A DNA stretch of 64,000 nucleotides, taken from NCBI RefSeq assembly GCF_963678635.1, contig NC_087064.1:54196338-54260337 (forward strand), written 5' to 3'. Under the pieces are notes generated by a model, which made no database searches, had not been told where the DNA came from, and worked only from the letters and a program-made list of their open reading frames with translations. Made by a program: the position numbers and the translations under genes. Numbering within the stretch: position 1 is the first letter of the stretch; each line of letters begins with the position of its first letter. Shown here one piece after another: positions 10,174 through 22,905 of this stretch. This DNA comes from Symsagittifera roscoffensis (lineage: Eukaryota > Xenacoelomorpha > Acoela > Convolutidae).

Positions 10174-11060
10174 ACCTGGGTTGACAAAAAAATGCTTTTC
10201 ATACAATTTTCAATTATGAAAAAACTACTTATCATACTCATACATACAATTTCATAGAGCAATAGTAAGTGTATGAAAATAGCAAAATAAGCATTTCTCC
10301 CATGCTATGAAATTTTATAACAAGTATTTTTCCAATTAAAGAATTAAATTTCCCTCGAATTAAAGTTTGAGCTTATTCATCAGTCTTTTTATCCCCAAAA
10401 TTGTATGAAAATAGCATGATAAGCATTTTTTTCATACTATGAAACTGTATGATCAGAATTTTTCCATAAATGAAAAAATACAAAAAAAGTTTTGTTCTGA
10501 AATTTTGTCTTTCATCCGGTTGGAATTTTTGGGTAACAAAATTATCCTTGACTACGTTATAAACACAAAATTTCAAATTTTGCAAGCAAAACTTTCTTAC
10601 TAAAATTTATATTTGAGCACAAGAGCAAGTTTGCAACCAAAAAAAAATTGAACATTTTTCACCTCAAATTTGGGTTTTTGTTAATGAAAAAACGCATATA
10701 AAACACTTTTCATGTGAGTCCGATGGAAAATGCTTATGATATATATTTTTCATATATGGAAATTGTATTATACGCGTTATTTCGTAAACAAAAACACAAA
10801 TTTGAGGTAAAAATTTGTAATTCAAAATTATGTTAGATACAACTATTTAAATGTATTTAAAGCTACCGCTACCCAAACACGTTTTTTGGAGATTTTTTAA
10901 AGTTGTATTTCACTATGACAAAATGATTATCTTACAATTTTCATACAATTTTCAACACTTTTTAAATTTTGTCTGGATTTTGTATGACAAGCATTTTTCC
11001 ATAGACTTCATACATGAAACTTTATGATAATCCTTTTTCTTCTATGGACGTCAACCCGGG
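10174..11060 (-). mobile_element. Family B non-autonomous DNA transposon (B2)
   Basis: The ends are CCTGGGTTGAC at 10174 and GTCAACCCGGG ending at 11060, inverted relative to each other. The interior holds many ATGATAAGCATTTTT and TTGTATGAAAATAGCA type motifs. A block TGACTACGTTATAAACACAA near 10549 is the reverse complement of GTGTGCATAACGTAGTCC in B3, so B2 is inverted with respect to B3. It is about 887 bp with no recognisable coding sequence. It disrupts the local repeat cluster. Confidence 0.75.
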
Positions 11061-14000
11061 GATTGGCAAGTCAATAAGCAGAATGGTCTAAGAGCAGTAG
11101 CCACTTTTGTACGCTAATTGGTGAAATAAGTACCAACAGTGACAATTTTACCAAAGAAACGAATATTTTAATCATAATCGGATTGGTTTATTCGAGATTT
11201 TTTCTAATAATTTCAAATGAAAAAAGAACTTGAATAAATTGATCAATTGATGCTTAGTTTATTCAGTTTCTAGTTGTTGTTAACGATTCTAATCATTGTT
11301 TTATCCATTATCCCGAATACATAAAAAATACCCTTCTGATCTTTGCTCCGACTCTTTTTCAGAGCTGTAACTTTTTTGATACAGTGTTTTTACATTCTGT
11401 TTTTGCTCTGCAGCAGTTGTACAAACAAACAATCAAGTTTTCTACCCTATCAAAGCTTTTGCTGCAGTGAGTTATTACGGAGCAAACTTTTGTAGTGAAA
11501 AGACTAAATTTGGCGTAACATCAATCACAGCTATCTTAAGAACAACACACAATTTACAGTCTACACACAAAAACTGCACGATTATCTGGTCCGTCATCTA
11601 AATATGTGAGATGAGTAAAAGAAAACAAGTAAAAGAGATGAGTATAGAAGACCATTCATATGACACTAAAACAGATGAACCTTTTTGATAAAGGCAATAA
11701 ATTGAAAACCACTGCTAGAACTGCACTAACACAAAAAAAAATATTGAAAAACTTAAAAATTCACATAAAAATTTATAGTTGGTTGGAATATTTTTTCCTT
11801 GATTTGAATTGAAAAAAACTAGTTGGGCGTTTTCATGACCTGATTAACACATCAAGGCGAAAAATAAAAATTTACATTTTTTTTGTTTTCAGAGAACTAT
11901 ATATATATATTTTGAAAATTGTAACAGTTCAACCAGCAACAATAATAATGAATCAGTATCAGAGTAAATTGAGCGTTTCACTCTGTTTTATATTCAGCCA
12001 CGAACACGATCAAACGTTTTGACTACAGTTGCAGCACAGTTGCGGTAACTTTATTGTTACAATAATTCTACAATCTGTTTTTGCTCTGCAGCAGTGGTAC
12101 AAATTAGCAATCTTTTTTTTCACCTTATCAAAATTTTCATGCACTGAATTATCACGAAACAAGACTTTGCATAAATGTGATCAAAACTCGCACAGATAAC
12201 ACGAAACCCATCAACACCGTCGACACACATATATTCAAGATCTTCCGCCATTGAAACCTGTAAAATGAGTACAACTGTATAGAAGACCAAATATAGGACA
12301 CTAAATCAAATGCAAGGTTTCGGCGAATGCAATATATTGAAAACCACTGCTATAATTGCTCTATTGCAGAAAAATTCTAAAAAAAAAACATAAACGCAAT
12401 CCCTAACATCAAAAAACCGCAGTTGGTTGAAAGTTTGTTTGTATGAGAGTTTGACCGTATCATTATACAAAAAATAACCGAGTTGGAACACTTTTCCGAT
12501 GAATGAATCTGTATAGATGACTAATAATAAGACACTAAATTCGATGAACACCATCAATGAAAGCTTTAACTTGAAAACTGCTGCTAGACTTGCCTTAATA
12601 CAGAACAAAATCTGAAAAAAAAATTCACATTAAAATTCGCATGAAATTCGTTGTTGGTTCAAATATCAATTAATTGAACAAAAAACTAGTTGAGTACTTC
12701 TTTCTGACCTGTTTACACATCAAGGCAAAAAAAACAAGAATACTTCAATGTCTTAATAAATAAATGATACGGAAGGTTTATTGGTGTTAAAACCAAAAGC
12801 TGCGTCAAAATCATGAACTTCACATGTTTACTACAAATTGGCAAATTGCATATGGGCTGGAAAAAAATTGTTTTAGGATGTCTAATTGCAAAAACTGTCT
12901 TGTTTTGTCTAAGGACTTTGGGGTCTAAAATATGTTCAATTGTGAATTCATCACAATAGTTCCAAAGAAACATCACAATAAATTTAACATTTTGAGCAAA
13001 ATGTTGACAATTGAATAAAAAACAAGTATATTGTTTTTGCTTTCTCAATAAATCCTTTTTCTCAAAATTATCGAGAACCGCATAATTTGGGGAATTTTTT
13101 TGTTTTCAAAGAACTATTTGTTCTTTTACAAACTGTAACTGTTCAAGACAGCAACATTTTTATTCTATTGAATTTGTATGAGAGTAAATTGAGTGTCTTA
13201 AAATCTGGTCAAACGATTAAATACAATCAAATATTTTTAGTAACGTTGCAAAGCTGTACTTATGCAGTTACAGTACTTTTACCATTCTGTTTTTGCTCTT
13301 CAGCAGTGGTACAAATGAGCAATCATAATTTTTCACCCCATCAATTTTTTTTATGCAGTGAATTATAATGAAACAACCTTTTGCAATAAAATGATTTTAA
13401 AAGTTGCCCTGATAACACCAACCTCATATAGCTTAACCGCCACACAAAGCTTACCGTCTACACGCTAAAACTGCAAAATAATCTGGCCCGCCATCGAGTT
13501 CTTTAAAATGAATAAATCTGTAAAAGAGACCAATTGTAAGTCGCCAAATCAGATGAATATTTTCAATGAAAGCAATAAGTTGAAAAACACTGCTAGAATT
13601 GCACTAACACAGAACAAAATCTGAGAAAATAAACAAAACGTGAAGTTTCACAACGAAATTCACAGTTGGTTGAAATAGCAATCTTTTATTTTAATTGAAA
13701 AAGAAAACAAGCTCAGTCTTTTTCACTGACCTCTTTACATATCAAAGCAAGTAAAGCTTAAGTTTTCAAAGTCATAATAATTGATTTGTTTGAATGGTTC
13801 ACTCAGTGGTCAAACCAAAAGCTGAGACAAGAACTTCAAATTTTATTCTTGTATTGCGATTTGGCAACTGACATTCTGCAAGAGGGTTAGAAAATGATTG
13901 ATTTGTTTTGCTATTTCTATTCGGTAAAACTGTCGTGTTAAGGACTTAGTTGTCTGAGTTTTGACTTGTGCTTTTTCACAGTTTTTCTATCGAAACATCA

Positions 14001-14095
14001 TTTATTTCAAAAGTTTGAGCAAAAACCTGACTTTAAAAAAGTAGTATGTTGTAATTGTTTTTTCAATAAATCCTCTACCTCAACATTACGAGGCC

Positions 14096-15667
14096 AAACT
14101 GTGCACTGAATAGGAGCACAATTTTCTGTCTGTATATTCCTGGACTCCAGAGACAAGTCTTTAAACATGTTAAAATTTTGTCGGAACGATCAAAGAGAAG
14201 GAAAGAACAAAAGAAGAACAAAGGGAGCGTCCTAGTTGCGGAATCCGCTTACAATGCACGAAATGCACAGTTTGGCCTCGTAATGAAAATTATTGAAAAC
14301 CGTGAGATTTGGGTAAGGTTTTCTTGTTTTCAAAGAACTAATTTTCACCCTAAAATAATTATATCAATAGAAAGCGGACATCTGGAAATTTTCAGTCGAA
14401 TTGAAAACGACAGAACTTCCAAAAAAATTGATTCTCTCATTTCAAAAACTTCAGTCATCCTATTTTTTTAAGTTGACATGATAGCCACACACCGTGGACA
14501 ACTCAAACTTTTGAAAATTGGCGGAGGAAAGACCTAATAAAATGTTGTTTGTGGTGGGCACGCTGAAGAGTTTGACAAAAAAGCATCATACAACTTTGCA
14601 AGTATGTTAAGAAAATTAAAGTTATGTTATAAGAAACATCGTTTTTGCATCTAAAAGTCTCAAAGCTGCCAAACCTAGATATTTTAGCGCTGGATAAAAA
14701 CAAAAAATTGTCGGTTTACGTGCAAGGTACTTGTACACGCATAAATGACATATCAGAAATGTTTTTAGCGAAATAAGGGTAAAACTTTAAAAATGATTTG
14801 AACCAACACAAAACTTCACCTTTGAGGAGGGCTCAATTGAACTACATATTTTTCTCGAAAAAAAACTACTACGAAGCATACTTTCTAAAACATAAAAATG
14901 TTTACAAGAATTACAATTCTACAGCAAATGTTTCATCTACTGTAAACCAAAAACGACAAACTGATTTTTAAAAATTTGTATGTCTTTTTGATAGACTGAT
15001 GGTATCAACAGAATATAACAAAGAAATTTCAACTGATTCAACAACCTATCATTAAACGAGACTAAGAGTATTCTATGAAACTACTGGTGATTGTTTTACC
15101 GGAGCCAGGTCAAATTTTTAGACCTCCGTTAGGCCAAAAATGTCTGCAGTTTTCAAGGAAAAGGTTTCCACAGGTCACCTTGGAAAAAAGTCACCAAAAC
15201 GATATGTCTACCTGCGGTTAAAATTTGTGATACTGCATCAAGTTATGCAGTAAAAATGTGCTGTTAAAATTGAGATACTGCAGCATGGTTTATAGAAATA
15301 GAATTCAGACAACAAATGTCTCGCTCTTTGCAATTCACCAATCAAATCATCAAACTCTGGAACTTTGAACGATTGCAATTCAGTCAAACTAAAGCAGCAT
15401 CCGGATTCTCAAAAATATTTTTTGAATTTGAGATTTTTTCAAAAAGCATTGTTTCACAGACACAGAAAGAAGAAAAGCGTGAAAATATCATCTTTTTTTG
15501 GCTCTCAAAAATTTTAAATCAAATCGAAATTTCGTCCAACAATGCTCTCACACCATGTTTTTAGGGTTCTAAATATTAACGCCAGATAACAGAAGTGATG
15601 AATTTTGCATAACAGCATTTCAATAATTTTATGTTGCTAAATTTTTTGCAGCTGCTTGATTTTTTTT
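14096..15667. other. AT-rich intergenic sequence with one weak ORF
   Basis: The ORF at 14178-14471 starts on TTG and gives a basic N-terminus (SERSKRRKEQKKNKG). Its 5' half (to about 14310) is somewhat GC-richer, and a G/GTAAGG splice-donor-like site lies near 14312. I recognise no domain and see no convincing acceptor or partner exon. The remainder holds nothing I recognise. Confidence 0.3.
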
Positions 15668-15885
15668 AATTGCCCTGGTAAACTAATTCCGACTGCGAAT
15701 TTAGCCGATCTTCGATTTCAAAATTGAGCTCAAGAGTACACTAAGTTTATAAAAGTTCTTTAATAATAATAATAATGAGTTAAACGAAAATTTATTTGTT
15801 AGGTGCATTACTTTTTTCAGTAATTGCCGGGGTAAGATAATCCAAATTGGGTTTCAATGACCTAATTGAGCTCAAAGGCCCAACA
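15668..15885 (+). repeat. Small local duplication, 154-bp offset
   Basis: AATTGCC.GGGTAA, a TTTC.AT..C block and AATTGAGCTCAA.G occur at 15668-15740 and again at 15822-15885. A short AAT-triplet run (15763-15777) lies between. Confidence 0.6.
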
Positions 15886-16394
15886 ATTTTTATATAATTC
15901 CTAAAATGTTGAGTTCAAATAAAATAGCCCGACTAATTTCTTAGATGGCAATGTTTTTGTTTGGGGTTTTATAGCTAAAATCACCAATCTTGCCCATAAC
16001 TCACAAACTTTTAATGTTAGAGTAAAAAAGGTCACATCTTTTTGTTTTATGGTTCTATTTATGTTTCTAGAATAATTATGAGTTAGGAAAAGTAATATTC
16101 TTGTTCCGACTTCCCTGGGCAAATTCAAACTCTTATTTTTGAAGCTCTTAAAGAGAATGTTTATCTTACAAGATCTTACAAGCATCTTATAAAATCTTTT
16201 AAGACAAACATACTTAATAAAATAAAGTTATTCCCAAATTCGTTTTTATCAGGGCTTCTTAAAGAAGGCAAAAACGTACTACAATCATGATTTCATAGTT
16301 AACAAAAAAAAATTCAGTTGGTTTAAATAAAACGTGCTCGTTGTCTTGGACTGATAGAAACGGTACACTTGCCACTATTTATTTAATTGTTTGA
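15886..16394. other. AT-rich intergenic sequence
   Basis: No recognisable feature. A minus-strand 94-codon frame (15901-16185) is basic and has no domain I recognise. Confidence 0.4.
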
Positions 16395-16880
16395 CCGACT
16401 TTCGAAGAAAGTGTCGAAATATTTGTGCTCGCGGTGATCAGAAAAACTCCCATTTTTTTAAAACTAACTATTTCTGACCGAACTTTTGGAAGTCATCGAA
16501 AATTGTGTTGAGCTCAAACTTAAAAAACCTCACCTGCGCTAATTTTTTAACAAAATAATAAGAGTCTAAAAACAAACAGTTTGGCCATTTTGGGGTGAAA
16601 TTTGCGCAAATTTTTGTGCGCTTTCAATGCGTAGGCGGCATTTGTTTTCGCGCTCATAAACCAAATTGATACGTGCTAGTTTTTTTCATTAACTAGTAAT
16701 TGCGTAAAGTACCACCTTTTACTTTAATTAATACATCGATTAATGATTTTCAAAAAAAAAATCAAAAAGCAAAATTGTTTTTTTTTTCTAAAAAATCATT
16801 TTTTTTTAAAGCAAACTCTTTTTTCTCAGACATCATAAGGCAGCAGAACATTCGGGACGTCGCCATGATATACGCAATTT
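16395..16880 (+). mobile_element. HINE/Helentron-like element, diverged copy
   Basis: The start CGACTTTCGAAGAAAGTGTCG, in parts, keeps the 5' hairpin idea (CTTTCGAAGAAAG). It is followed by AAATATTTGTGCTCGCGGTG. The interior keeps AACTAACTATTTCTGACCG, a TGAGCTCAAACTT block and CACCTGCGCTAATTTTTTAA. The end keeps GGCAGCAGAACATTCGGGAC and a degenerate hairpin (GGGACGTCGCC) before ATGATATACGCA. The terminal CAGTCTTG is lost. Confidence 0.6.
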
Positions 16881-16936
16881 TATTGTCACTTCGTCAGTTT
16901 GGACATCTGGCTTGCCACAAAACATTTTATGTAACT

Positions 16937-17440
16937 TTTGAATGAAGTTTGGAGCATTTGTGCTCGGTCTGGTTCATGTTTTTAGACAAAAATAGGTTTT
17001 TGACAAGTCATTTTTGCACGTAGTTTTTGTCCTATTTATCTGACATGTTTTGATTTTCTGAACTCGAATGTATAAAATTAGTTCATTGAGATCATTTTCC
17101 TAAAATATTAGCGTTGCTACATTGCCAATTTTACTAATTTGGCGCGAGAAAAAAGCATTATGGTAAGTGCTTTTAGAGCGTAAATATTGATTTAATCCTG
17201 TTCTAAAGTTGGTTAAAGGCAATCTTTTTGGAGTTTTTAATGTTTTTCCAAACGCCAAAATTTCTTTTTGTACCTAGCATAACGTGTTTGGGGAAGATTT
17301 TTTTAGAAAACAAGCTGAAAAAAAAATTTTCAGCTTTTTCGGAAACTTGATCCATTTTCCAAATTATTTATCCAAAAAAAATCTTGAAAAAGATTGAAAA
17401 AGTTTTAAGGGACAGCAGTCGGAACATTCAGAGCAACCGG
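16937..17440 (+). mobile_element. HINE/Helentron-like element, variant-tail copy
   Basis: A second diverged copy lies directly after the previous one, in the same orientation. It starts near GCATTTGTGCTCGGTCTGG and shares the interior order with the family. It ends GCAGTCGGAACATTCAGAGC, then AACCGGGTC, instead of the standard hairpin. The same variant tail (GTCGGAACATTTT...CAGAGCAACCGG) is seen at 32290-32337, so there may be a sub-family with a different 3' end. Confidence 0.5.
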
Positions 17441-19093
17441 GTCAATTGAGCAGCAGTGATTCATTTTTTTAACAAAAATTGAGATGATTCTGGTTAACCC
17501 GAGTTGTCTTCGAGTGATGCTTCACCAAGCAAACATAGAACTTCTTTCAATTGAATGATGTTGCAAAAACTTAATCACCAAAGACGATTCAATAGTGTAG
17601 CATTATCACAAAATTTAAAAACGTTAAAAAATTGCAGTGAACAAAAAACACCCAGTAGCTTAACCTAATCACAATGTACAAATATCTAATACTGTGAAAA
17701 AGATAACTAAATCTTTAGATATATTTCAAACAAAGGAGGGAACATTTGTGCTTAGATGTTTTTTCCGGTCAATATTGTTTTCAAACATATGAAAATTATT
17801 ATAATTCTTACCAGAATTAAATGAATTGTCGTAGTGATATTTGGGGAAAACTTTGCATTTTTGATTCCTTCTCAATAATCTAACAAAGTCTGGTTTAACA
17901 ACGTTATTTTCAGGTTTACACAGTGCCAATTTATATTATCCGGAAAAAATGAACAAAATTTGACAATTCAAATACTTTTTTCTCAAATGGGGCCAAAATT
18001 ACAAACCAAAAGTGAAGAGAAATAATTTGCTTAAAGTTTTACTAAAACTAATACGGTGTAACTTATTTTCCTCAAAAATATATATTTTTTACTCTTTCTA
18101 GTTAATCAGGAACTACACTGAAACTACCAAGTTAAGTGATGAGCCTAAGTTTCTATTTGAGAATATATTTTTCGTTGATCGCAAAAAAAATCTTTGTTTT
18201 TTCAAAAATAAAATCTTTGCTTAAAAACAAATTTCAAAAGAGTTGCGCATTTTTTTGCTATTCTTACCGTCTGAGATTTTGTGAGGATGTTTACGAAGTC
18301 TATTTTGAAAAACATTTTTTATCAATTAACTCGGTAGTTTCAGTATGATTTTTGGGTAACTACAAACAGCAAACATGGCCAATTTTTGGGCAAAAAAGTT
18401 GTCTGCGATTTTCAAAAAATAGGTTACACCAGAATGTTTTTTTGGTGAAAAGCTATGCAACTATTGTTCTTTCCACTTTTTGTCTGATCTTGAATAAGTT
18501 TAAGAAAAAAAAACATTTGATTTTTCAAACTTTGCTGGATGCGTCTGGTTAATTAAATTAGCACTCTCTGTCGATGATTGTTGTTATGTGAGTAGCATTT
18601 AACTTTTCAAGCATTAGTTTTGAGAGTTGGTCAAAAAAATATTCGGCCAATTTTTAGACATTGTGATCTTATTCTAATTCTAGTTCCTAATTATCGGTTT
18701 TAGGGAAAAAAAAGTTTGTGAGGCTAATGAAAGTTCAATATAAAAAAAAGACAGAACTTTTTCCAATAAGTGAATACTTTCATTGACAGAATGTAAAATC
18801 AATATAGTATCAAGAAAACAAAATTGTAAGGGACAGCTAGCAATGCCATAAAGTTGCTTGAAAGCTTCCCTTGAGTAGCAAATCAAGGCTAAACAGCCTT
18901 ATGAACATTTTTAAAAAATTCAATTAAAAAATATAATCGATTTTAACAGCACTAAACCCTGCAATGGAGCCAATCTTTTGTCAATTTTTCCTACATAAAA
19001 TGCAACCCGTAGAGGATGAGCATAAAGCAATTACCCAACAACATGCAATTCCTTAAATCTAAAAAAAAGCCTGATTGCTCGATTGTTGTTGCT
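17441..19093. other. AT-rich intergenic sequence
   Basis: There are only short frames (60-70 codons) on both strands. No domain, hairpin or family match is recognised. Confidence 0.4.
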
Positions 19094-19182
19094 TAACAGG
19101 TAACCGTTTCAAAAGTAATGATGAGCAAAAATATTTTCCAACATAACAGGTAACCGTTTCAAAAGTAATGATGAGCAAAAAA
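19094..19182 (+). repeat. Two-copy tandem repeat, 50-bp period
   Basis: A 38-base segment beginning TAACAGGTAACCGTTTC and ending ATGATGAGCAAAAA occurs at 19094 and again, without mismatch, at 19144. This is a recent small duplication. Confidence 0.9.
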
Positions 19183-21724
19183 AATTCCAACACTTTCATT
19201 TTTGATTTTTATTTGACTAACTCCTTGTTTTAAAACTTTTGGATATATTTAGATCCTCGTTAGGCTGTTGAAATATTTTTTTCAATAGGTTTAATCCCTT
19301 CGTGTGTCTCGTAATGGATTTACAAATTTAAGAAACTATTCAAAGAATCTTCAGTGTGGATGTTATTTGCCAATTGCAGTAAAAACAAAATCAGTAACTT
19401 GTTGGCGTTAAGTTCATGCACATGCAACAGTGAATTTTTTAAAAATTATTCTGAGTGATGAACACGCTTTGTGAAATGTATAAAATGTACTATATTCTTT
19501 CGAAGCATAAAGACATGTCAGCAATGAAGAATAGCTGCAACTGCCGTGTACAAGAATGACGTAGTGGGTAGTGGTTTTGATGTAATCAAACTAGTAAGTT
19601 AAAAGCAGATGCCATGTTGTTTATAGTGTCGTTTTTCTTGAATAATGGCTGGCTGTCTCACTCATCACCATTTTTTGAAACCTAAATGAGAAAGATAAGA
19701 CAATTTTGAGCCAGTGTAAGCCCCTAGAGAAATTTTACAAACTGGTTCAATTTCGTTTTCACAGTTGTTTAACTAAAAGGTCAGCAAATTGAAAAAACTT
19801 GTAATAATTTGAACTTGTTTATTTATTTTATGATCACTTTTATGGCCTTTAACCTGTAATTTAAATTGCAGATGACCTCGCAACCAAGTTTTAACAAAAA
19901 TTCATATTTTGAAAAAATATTTTGATGATTTCTGCAAAAATTTCAAAACTTGTTCGAGGTGGAAGATGAGATTTTTTCCATTAGCTTCTCTGTTGTTCAA
20001 CTTGAACTCAGTTTTAGTTGAAAAGAGAAGAATAAACTGGAATATGTGAAACTCGTAGTATTCATTTGAGCAGATTTTTTTTCATGTCGATTTTTCACCT
20101 CTATGGTTTTTCAATTACAGAAACGAAATTTTGCGATTTTTTTTCAAAAACTAATCGTTGACTCGCCGTTGCGAACAGTTTTCGCTGAAAGAAGGTTATG
20201 AAACAGCAAATACCTATCAAAGTAGTGAAAATACGCATGAAGTGTTTTTAAAAAATGGAAAAGCAGTAGTTTTAACGCCAAATAAATGTTTAGCGGAAAA
20301 GCTTTTGATGATTTTCTGGTTAATTTTGATCACCTCTCGCGACTCTGTAGCATATGTATCGTATTCCGAATAACAATTTTGTGAGTTTTTTGGTTTTTTT
20401 ATCATTTATTCGACACGTTTATTAAAACACTCTTACGATTTAAAAAAAAATTAAATCTAATAATGATTTACATTGAAAAAACGTAATTGGTTCTGATTTT
20501 CAATATTTTTGTGGTTCAATCGTCGTTTTAAAAATTTTAGTTGGCCATATTTTTTTCTGTAAATAGCCTGAAACTGATCTTTTGTGTATTTCATAGAATG
20601 GGTCATTGTGCTCGAGTCGGGTAAAATTGGATAAATTTGGTTAAATTTCCTTCGAGCAAAAAATTAATTTTTCAGTAAATAATGGCCACTCAATTATCAG
20701 TTTAGTAAAATTGGTTCCTTCCAATGAAAAACCGTTTCGCCTGTTATGCTTGCATTGTGTAAAGTTTATTTATCTTAGTCAAAATAAGTTATACTGGTGT
20801 AAATAGATTTAGCCAGAAGACTAATAAGATTTGATTAAGTTAGATAACTTTGTGAACATTTTTGCGATATTACAACTTTCCGTCGGCAATTTTTTTGTTT
20901 GCCTGAATATTTTTTGGAGTCAGATTATAACACCATTTTTAATTCTTCTGCTCTAAATAAATTTCTTATTACTAATTGAAAACAGTCAATCTCAATTGTA
21001 GCCGTATTATTCTACTAATCCATCATTTTTTACTTAGATGTCTGCAGACTATAATTACAATATTTCTTATTTTTATTTGTTAGATGAAGCTATTCTCATG
21101 CACAAATGAAGAATACGCTAAAACTCTCAACCAATAAGTGCCTATTAAACTGTCCAAATATGATTGAATGTACCGCTTACTTTAGACATTTTTTTTGAAA
21201 ACTGAGCTCAAGTTGGTTTGAAAATTTTTCGCTCATTTGACTCTTCGCGCATGAAAAATTCCGGATTTGTGAATTGCTGTGTCCATAAATCAGTTTTTTC
21301 AAATAAAAAGCAAAAGCATCTGCTTGAAAACTTCACAATTTTTTGAAGGGTTAAATTGGATTAAGTATTTCACAGCAGTATTTGTTTTACAGTACTAAGA
21401 AGTAGTATGGCCCTACCCGGTCGAAAGCAGATGAATCAAGGATTTTAAAGATTAGACAAACATTTCTGAAGGCATGATGTCATATGCTGCATGGGCAAAA
21501 AAAACGTAAATTGGATTAGTGAGAATAAGTAAAAATCAGCAAAAGGGAAGCTAAAAATTTTTTTAGAAAAAAAACTGTGAACAGAAAAATTGAAAACGAA
21601 ATTTAAGTTTCACCCAACTTAACCTTCACTTTAAATAATTCAACGCCTAATTGCAAAAGCAACGCCAAGTTTATGAAATTATTGAAAACCTTATCCTTAT
21701 AACTGGTAAATTTTAGAAAAAAAA
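19183..21724. other. AT-rich intergenic sequence with one weak ORF
   Basis: The plus-strand frame at 20158-20373 (71 codons, TTG start) has fairly protein-like composition (EVFLKNGKAVVLTPNKCLAE), and a good acceptor-like site, TTTTTCAATTACAG, ends at about 20120. However, a TAA lies in frame two codons before the start and no domain is recognised. The rest of the stretch holds nothing I can name. Confidence 0.3.
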
Positions 21725-21778
21725 CTGATTTTAATCTAATTTAAGTGATTACAATCGACAATATTAGATTAAAATCAG
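21725..21778. repeat. Perfect 16-bp inverted repeat (hairpin)
   Basis: CTGATTTTAATCTAAT at 21725-21740 is perfectly inverted by ATTAGATTAAAATCAG at 21763-21778, with a 22-base spacer. It lies about 165 bases left of the C2 element. It is probably a remnant of a small inverted-repeat element. Confidence 0.85.
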
Positions 21779-21867
21779 ATCTGCTTTTAAAGTTTTCCAA
21801 GTATAATGTAATTTGGTGTCTAGAAAAGCCGAAATGTGATAATCTGTACTTCCCAAACAGTATAAAC

Positions 21868-21907
21868 CCCAAATGGCATGAAAACAAATTATTTTCCAAA
21901 TGGCATA
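21868..21907 (-). repeat. 'ATGCCATTTGG' dispersed repeat, inverted fragment
   Basis: CCAAATGGCAT occurs twice here and is the reverse complement of the motif series at 8800-8870 and 22906-23030. With the plus-strand series at 22906 it brackets the C2 element, so C2 may sit inside an older inverted-repeat element. Confidence 0.45.
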
Positions 21908-21942
21908 ACTAATTTCAAAAAATGTGAGAAAACTTTGAGTAA

Positions 21943-22779
21943 CCCGCACTGAAGTTTCATGGATAATAATCGATTATATTGGAATTTTTTTGTCAGTCTC
22001 AATAAAATAACAAAAATAATCGATTATAATCGATTGAAAATGGATTATAATGATAATATTTTTTTAAGCAATAAAATCCCCATATAATCGATTATAATCG
22101 ATTATAATCTATTATTTTCAAAAAATTTTATCAAAGAAAAATAATCCATTTTAATCGTTTATAATGGATTATAAACTATTTAAACAAATATTTTTGAAAG
22201 CCGTTTTCTTTTTTCATAATTTTGTTTAACTTAGGTTAGTTATTTTGTTCTCTCGCTTTATTTCATATTTTCGAATTTCCATCGAGTTAAAAAGTTACCT
22301 ATAGATCCCACACCAACACCTCCCGCGCTTACCCGTACTACAATTAGTTGCCCCCTAAATAGAGAAAGAGGGGGGTACGTTGGCATTTGCGTTGGGGGTT
22401 ACTATGGGCGGGGGGGGGGGGTTGAGATTGCGTGAGGAATTGGTCAAAAATGTTTTTTGGGCGCTTTTTAATATTACTACATATTGGCAGCCCCTGGATG
22501 AAAGTGTTTGTTCGAATTTTGCAGAAATTTGCAAAAACTAGAGTCATTTTTTACAAACTTTAATCAATTTTCATGTATTTTATGTACAAAAAATAATCCA
22601 TTATTTTGAAAACAAAAATCGATTATAATGGATTTAAATTTTTCCAAAATAATCGATTATAATCGATTAAAAGTCGATCACGTGGTCTAAATTTGGAATG
22701 ATATTCGATTATATAGACAACATTTTAGTCAACAAAAATCCATTATAATCGATTTTTACCCATGAAACTTCGGTGCGGG
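21943..22779 (+). mobile_element. Family C TIR element with TAATCGATTATAATCG-rich interior (C2)
   Basis: The 20-bp terminal inverted repeats match at 19 of 20 positions: CCCGCACTGAAGTTTCATGG at 21943-21962 and its inverse at 22760-22779. Inside each end lie runs of ATAATCGATTATAATCGATT-type palindromes (about 21965-22190 and 22590-22755). The core (about 22230-22560) is GC-richer than C1 and includes a 12-G run at 22410-22421. The flanks are AA on both sides, consistent with a 2-bp target duplication. The length (837 bp) is close to C1 (872 bp). No transposase is encoded. Confidence 0.82.
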
Positions 22780-22905
22780 AATTCAGAAATCTGCCAAAAT
22801 TTGTTAAAAAAACCGATTTATTTTTTTCTTTCTGTTGAATAGCCCGGTTTTTTTTGTTTTGAAATTACATTAAATTTCACTGCCAATTTTCAAAAGTTAG
22901 GACTA

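Larger units (their letters stand above)
9970..14095 (+). repeat. Complex, diverged local repeat cluster (interrupted by B2)
   Basis: Several blocks recur at irregular spacing. AACTGTTCAAG.CAGCAA occurs near 9980 and 13138, with a relative near 11925. TCTGTTTTTGCTCT.CAGCAG occurs near 11398, 12073 and 13289. GTATAGA.GAC followed by GACACTAAA occurs near 11645, 12277 and 12511, with a variant near 13515. A CACATCAAGGC block occurs near 11845, 12715 and 13738. A tail block ending in TTTTTCAATAAATCC-like sequence occurs near 13040 and 14065. The units are about 0.9-1.2 kb and one contains an internal partial duplication. No shared reading frame survives between units, so the cluster appears non-coding. 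B2 (10174-11060) interrupts the first unit. Confidence 0.6.

Noticed and set aside
14178-14471. Basic 97-codon ORF as a small gene.
   Set aside because: It starts on TTG, has no recognised domain, and the donor-like GTAAGG inside has no convincing matching acceptor.
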